The notes under the pieces: model-generated
What the model saw: the letters and a program-made list of their open reading frames with translations, nothing else
Databases searched by the model: none
What the model was told of the DNA's origin: nothing
Translations under genes and position numbers: made by a program
In this document: positions 19,969 to 23,095 of the stretch, in pieces
Position numbering within the stretch: the stretch's first letter is position 1
Layout: each line of letters opens with the position of its first letter
Source: Saccoglossus kowalevskii
Taxonomy: Eukaryota > Hemichordata > Enteropneusta > Harrimaniidae
DNA length: 23,095 nucleotides
Assembly: GCF_000003605.2 (NCBI RefSeq)
Contig: NW_003135844.1
Span: 138,670 to 161,764 of the forward strand
Direction: 5' to 3'

Positions 19969-20387
19969 AGCAACTGGCCAAATTACAATCGAGTGGTGGG
20001 TGGGTCACAGTCAAGTACAAATAAGCCATTCACTGCCAAAGAACAAATATGCTAGTACTCACTTTAACCTCCCCCTTGATTCAAATGACATAACCAAAAG
20101 ACTTAAGACATCACCTACTTCCTATAACACACAACATAATAATCACATAATTGTTCTTACATGTATACATTGTCACAGCAAAATCAATTCCATAAATTTA
20201 CCAATGGATCAAGCAAATCATTTGCCCATATTAACTATAGCCTATTTTGTAATCCATCTAATATATTTGTTTTGTGTTTCAATTACATAACGTTAGTACA
20301 AAAATGTCAGCTTCTATTATTTGGACCCTCGGGAAAACACAATCCCAAGGTCACGTTTATATGGTGCTGGTCCCGCTAACTCTGGGT
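19969..20387 (+). repeat. Inverted repeat arm, left (about 420 bp)
   Basis: From AGCAACTGGCCAAATTACAATC to GGTCCCGCTAACTCTGGGT this arm is the near-perfect reverse complement of 22669-23095, with scattered substitutions and a few short indels. A 72-codon ORF in this arm has a 70-codon counterpart in the other. Their likeness follows from the DNA similarity, and no protein family is recognisable. The outer end is unknown because the partner arm runs off the window. It could be the terminal inverted repeat of a DNA transposon, a foldback element, or two opposite insertions of a short element. Confidence 0.85.
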
Positions 20388-20640
20388 CAACTTTTCTAGT
20401 GTTGCCAATGCCAGCATAGTTGAATTGGAAAAATCAACCGTGATGATGTTGTTTCCTATTCGGTTTTAAAAACATGACAAATTAGTTTATTTTAAATTGT
20501 GAGCTTTAGGAATTAAATTAAAATATCCCTTGAAATGAAAGCAATTTCGTAATATATACGTGTGTTGTAGGTGCACGGACTAAATTTTATTACGATAATA
20601 ATATAAAAAGAACCAATTGTTAAAAATGCAGGCATGGATC
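20388..20640 (+). repeat. Mosaic repeat module pieces inside the inverted repeat
   Basis: 20388-20465 (TCTAGTGTTGCCAATGCC to GATGTTGTTTCCTATTC) matches 7889-7975. 20475-20592 (GACAAATTAGTTTATTTT to GGACTAAATTTTATTA) matches 16993-17111. Same orientation in all cases. Confidence 0.7.
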
Positions 20641-20648
20641 AAAGTAGT

Positions 20649-21826
20649 CATGCATACATCAAATGAGACATGCGGGAACCAGTGTGTCTTTAAACTTGTT
20701 CTAAAATAGACCTGTGCAAATGAAAATATTAATAAACATTGCATGTCACCGTACCGATTTTTTGCTTGCCTTAATATGCCTACTTCAGGAGTGTTCCGTA
20801 AAGTTACACAATGATAAGTATATTTGTAATTACAAGTTATCTCAATAGTAAATTGTCAGCAAATCAACAGTTTTATAAAAAGACAACAGCACTAAAATCC
20901 CATATCTAACCAAGGTCCGGTGCATGACAGATAAGCCACACGAGGAAATGCGTTGTATGGCATGGCTATCCAGACAGCAACACCGACCCCACTAATTATT
21001 ACGATTCTGTATATACTTAAATTGTCGTTAGTTATTGATGGTATACGCACAGGAATTCCACGTATTCTTTCAATGGCGGTGTTTGAATGGACAGCCAAAG
21101 ATTCCGGTCACTGTCACCACACCCGACCTTACCCATACTCACCTCGTCTTGCCTTGCCTTCAACAGGCTATAATTGACAGGCATCTCCCAAACATATAAA
21201 CACGCAATATGGTAGTTGTAGTTGGACTCACAACAACAACAACAACAACAACAAAGCGTCACGCCACTGTAGACAATATGGCGATTTTCTACAACACAGC
21301 AGCCATCCACAAAAACACAGAGCTCCAAATAACGTATAATGAATGACCAGGTTTTCAAAAGTACACCAAACCTAAAAACTGCATCGAATGCGTCTACAGA
21401 AGAATAATGTATGCTTATAATGAGGCCATGCCTTAGAAAGAAAACAGTGTTTGATTCGCCACCATGGGCAGCATTATGCGTGTGCATTAATTTGAATCTA
21501 ATGTCTAAATACATTTACTACAGTAAACTCAATAGGTATGAAATATTGATTTTTTCTACAAATTATAATAAATATTTCGATCAACTTACAGAATTTTCAA
21601 TGTTTTGATTACGGAATGCTCCTCTTGTAATGCGTTTATATGCCAAGTAGTATGATCAGTAGAGAAATTTGACAGTACGTAGTATCAGCTTTATTGACTG
21701 CCTATCACGTAACAATGATATAATATCATGTAACTTAGGGGGCCTGAATGCGTGGTGAATCAACACTTATTCAAAACGTCACAATCGGTTATTATTACAT
21801 GTGGGTGATTTTAACTTCAGCATAGT
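20649..21826 (+). repeat. Dispersed repeat, copy C
   Basis: Aligns with copy A (5383-6395) from CATGCATACATCAAA to GATTTTAACTTCAGCATAG. Relative to copy A it carries an extra block at about 20885-21010 (CCCATATCTAACCAAGGTCCGGTGCATGACAG...), which is the unit found in tandem at 16816-17315. Several ORFs of 65-160 codons cross it on both strands. The longest (160 codons, minus strand, 21032-21514) runs through the (CAA)n tract, read as a cysteine string, and is not conserved in copy A. Confidence 0.75.
21231..21254. repeat. (CAA)8 microsatellite in copy C
   Basis: Eight CAA triplets without interruption. Copy A has only CAACAACAT at the equivalent place (about 5777-5786), so the tract expanded in this copy. 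Confidence 0.85.
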
Positions 21827-21855
21827 TTTAATGTCACAATAATAACGTTTTCTAA

Positions 21856-21884
21856 CTTGCCACGGGGTAGGCAAGCAGCCTACC
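21856..21884. other. Two overlapping, mutually exclusive hairpins
   Basis: CTTGCC (21856-21861) pairs with GGCAAG (21870-21875), while GGTAGGC (21866-21872) pairs with GCCTACC (21878-21884) around loop AAGCA. The stems share bases, so only one can form at a time. Confidence 0.5.
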
Positions 21885-22668
21885 ACAGATGTGATAATAT
21901 GCAAGCCTTCACCACGGATTGTGGGTTCCTTAACACCCTACTGATTATAATATCAAAATAAGCCAGCTGATTGGTTGGTTGTCCCCTGTATAAATTATTA
22001 TCGTACCAGACCCGCTCACACACAACAGAATGCACAGTAATGTCGTAAAGGATGGTTTAATTGTACAACCAGTTTATGATATCAATAGTACACAGAGAGA
22101 TATGAATTCACTGTACAATAAAAACAATTAACGCACATGTCAGGGCAGAATAAGGCTGTGGCGTCTCGTAGGTAACCCATAAACTCAACCCATAACCGGG
22201 ATGATTTCCAATGGGCAAAGCCTTCTTCACGTATTGAACGACGTCGCTGCTTAACTGTGCAGATAGGCGCGCGAAACTTTGAAGCAGGAAACGGCCGGTT
22301 ATAAAATACCATAAAACTAATACTATTACAATTTCAAAGCACCTGCAAATAAAAATATATCACACAAAAACTACCAAAATATTATTCAAAACACAGCCAA
22401 TGGTTCCTAGCCTAATGTGTGTGTAACAAGCTTGATAATTACCGACTTCTGTCGGGCTACAGTAGAAACGTTGCTACATGTAGATTCAGTTCGATACCCA
22501 GGCCTGGCTTCTCGTAGAATACTTTGTAGAACTCGTGTCGAACACAGAAGGCCCGTAGAGCTGCACCCAGAAAAGGAGTCTAGTCTTCCACTGTCTCTAC
22601 GCAATGTCCGTCGACTAGGCGAGTAACCTGCACACCACGTGGATCATTACGGGAACAACACACTAATA
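21885..22668. other. Unassigned stretch between copy C and the right inverted arm
   Basis: Short ORFs on both strands, none recognisable. GATTGGTTGG at about 21969 with TGTATAAATTA at about 21988 looks promoter-like on the plus strand, and GGTATTTTATAACC on the minus strand near 22310 precedes a 76-codon ORF (22312-22082). Both are weak. Confidence 0.35.
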
Positions 22669-23095
22669 ACCCAGAGTTAGCGGGACCAGCGCAATACAAA
22701 CGTGACCTTGATAATAGGATTGTGTTCAAATAATAGAAGCTGACATTTTTGGACTAACATTATGTAATTGAAACACAAAATATAAGTATTAGAGGGATTA
22801 CAAAATAGGCTATAGTTAATATGGGCCGATAATTTGCTGGAGCTGTTGTTAAATTTATGTAATTGATTTTGCTGTGACAATGTATACATGTATGAACAAT
22901 TATGTGAATATGGTGTTGTGTGTTATAGGAAGTAGGTAATGTCTTAAGTCTTTTGGTTATGTCATTTGAATCAAGAGGGGGAGGTTAAAGTACTTGATCG
23001 GAAAGAATGATTATATTTGTTCTTTGGCAGTGAATGGCTTATTTGTACTTGACTGTGACCCACCCACCACTCGATTGTAATTTGGGCCAGCTGCT
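22669..23095 (-). repeat. Inverted repeat arm, right (reaches window end)
   Basis: Reverse complement of 19969-20387, beginning ACCCAGAGTTAGCGGGACCAGC on the plus strand and ending CTCGATTGTAATTTGGGCCAGCTGCT at the window edge. Similarity is still strong at the last base, so the arm may be longer. The spacer between the arms is 2281 bp. Confidence 0.85.

Noticed and set aside
20161-20379. Similar 72- and 70-codon ORFs in the two inverted arms, which could suggest a conserved protein
   Set aside because: The similarity is explained by the DNA-level inverted repeat. The differences include changes and indels with no sign of protein constraint, and no domain is recognisable.
21032-21514. 160-codon minus-strand ORF in repeat copy C
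   Set aside because: It owes part of its length to the (CAA)8 tract, starts and ends within repeat DNA, and is not open in copy A.
22489-22498. GTTCGATACC, like a tRNA or SINE B box
   Set aside because: No A box at the right distance upstream and no acceptor stem.
1-23095. Bacterial operon, CRISPR array or phage features
   Set aside because: ORF density is far too low, there are no ribosome-binding-site-led gene runs, and no regularly spaced identical repeats with unique spacers.

Overview
The window looks like AT-rich nuclear DNA from an animal, probably an invertebrate. Long ORFs are scarce, splice-type signals and a decayed Ty3/gypsy reverse transcriptase relic are present, and diverged repeat copies fill much of the space. 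A hemichordate or similar marine invertebrate is plausible from the overall texture, but the sequence alone does not settle the species.

Only two convincing protein genes are visible. Both lie on the minus strand, both are intact and intronless, and they are paralogues: GNAT-fold N-acetyltransferases of the arylalkylamine N-acetyltransferase-like (insect AANAT-like) type, 227 aa at 3032-3715 and 224 aa at 13780-14454, about 77% identical by a hand count (172 of 224 aligned residues). A third copy at 16421-16666 is a broken, doubly truncated pseudogene. Both intact proteins share an unusual acetyl-CoA loop.

Layout from left to right: 1-2850 has no recognisable gene. Next come the first GNAT gene (3032-3715) and a short gypsy relic (3926-4232). 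A dispersed repeat family has copy A at about 5383-6985, copy B at about 10515-11480 and copy C at about 20649-21826. The second GNAT gene is at 13780-14454. About 620 bp upstream of it, in the same orientation, is a module with two perfect heat-shock elements, a degenerate one, a TATA box and a CCAAT box (15101-15311). The GNAT pseudogene is fused to mosaic tandem repeats (16667-17320). A possible two-exon transcript (17637-17763 and 19779-about 19890) follows. The window ends in a pair of inverted repeat arms of about 420 bp (19969-20387 and 22669-23095) bracketing copy C.

The repeat family also occurs beside the GNAT 3' flank and directly abuts the pseudogene. This suggests that acetyltransferase gene plus flanking repeat was duplicated as a unit and then eroded. 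The most interesting hypothesis is that the second GNAT gene is under heat-shock control through the promoter module.
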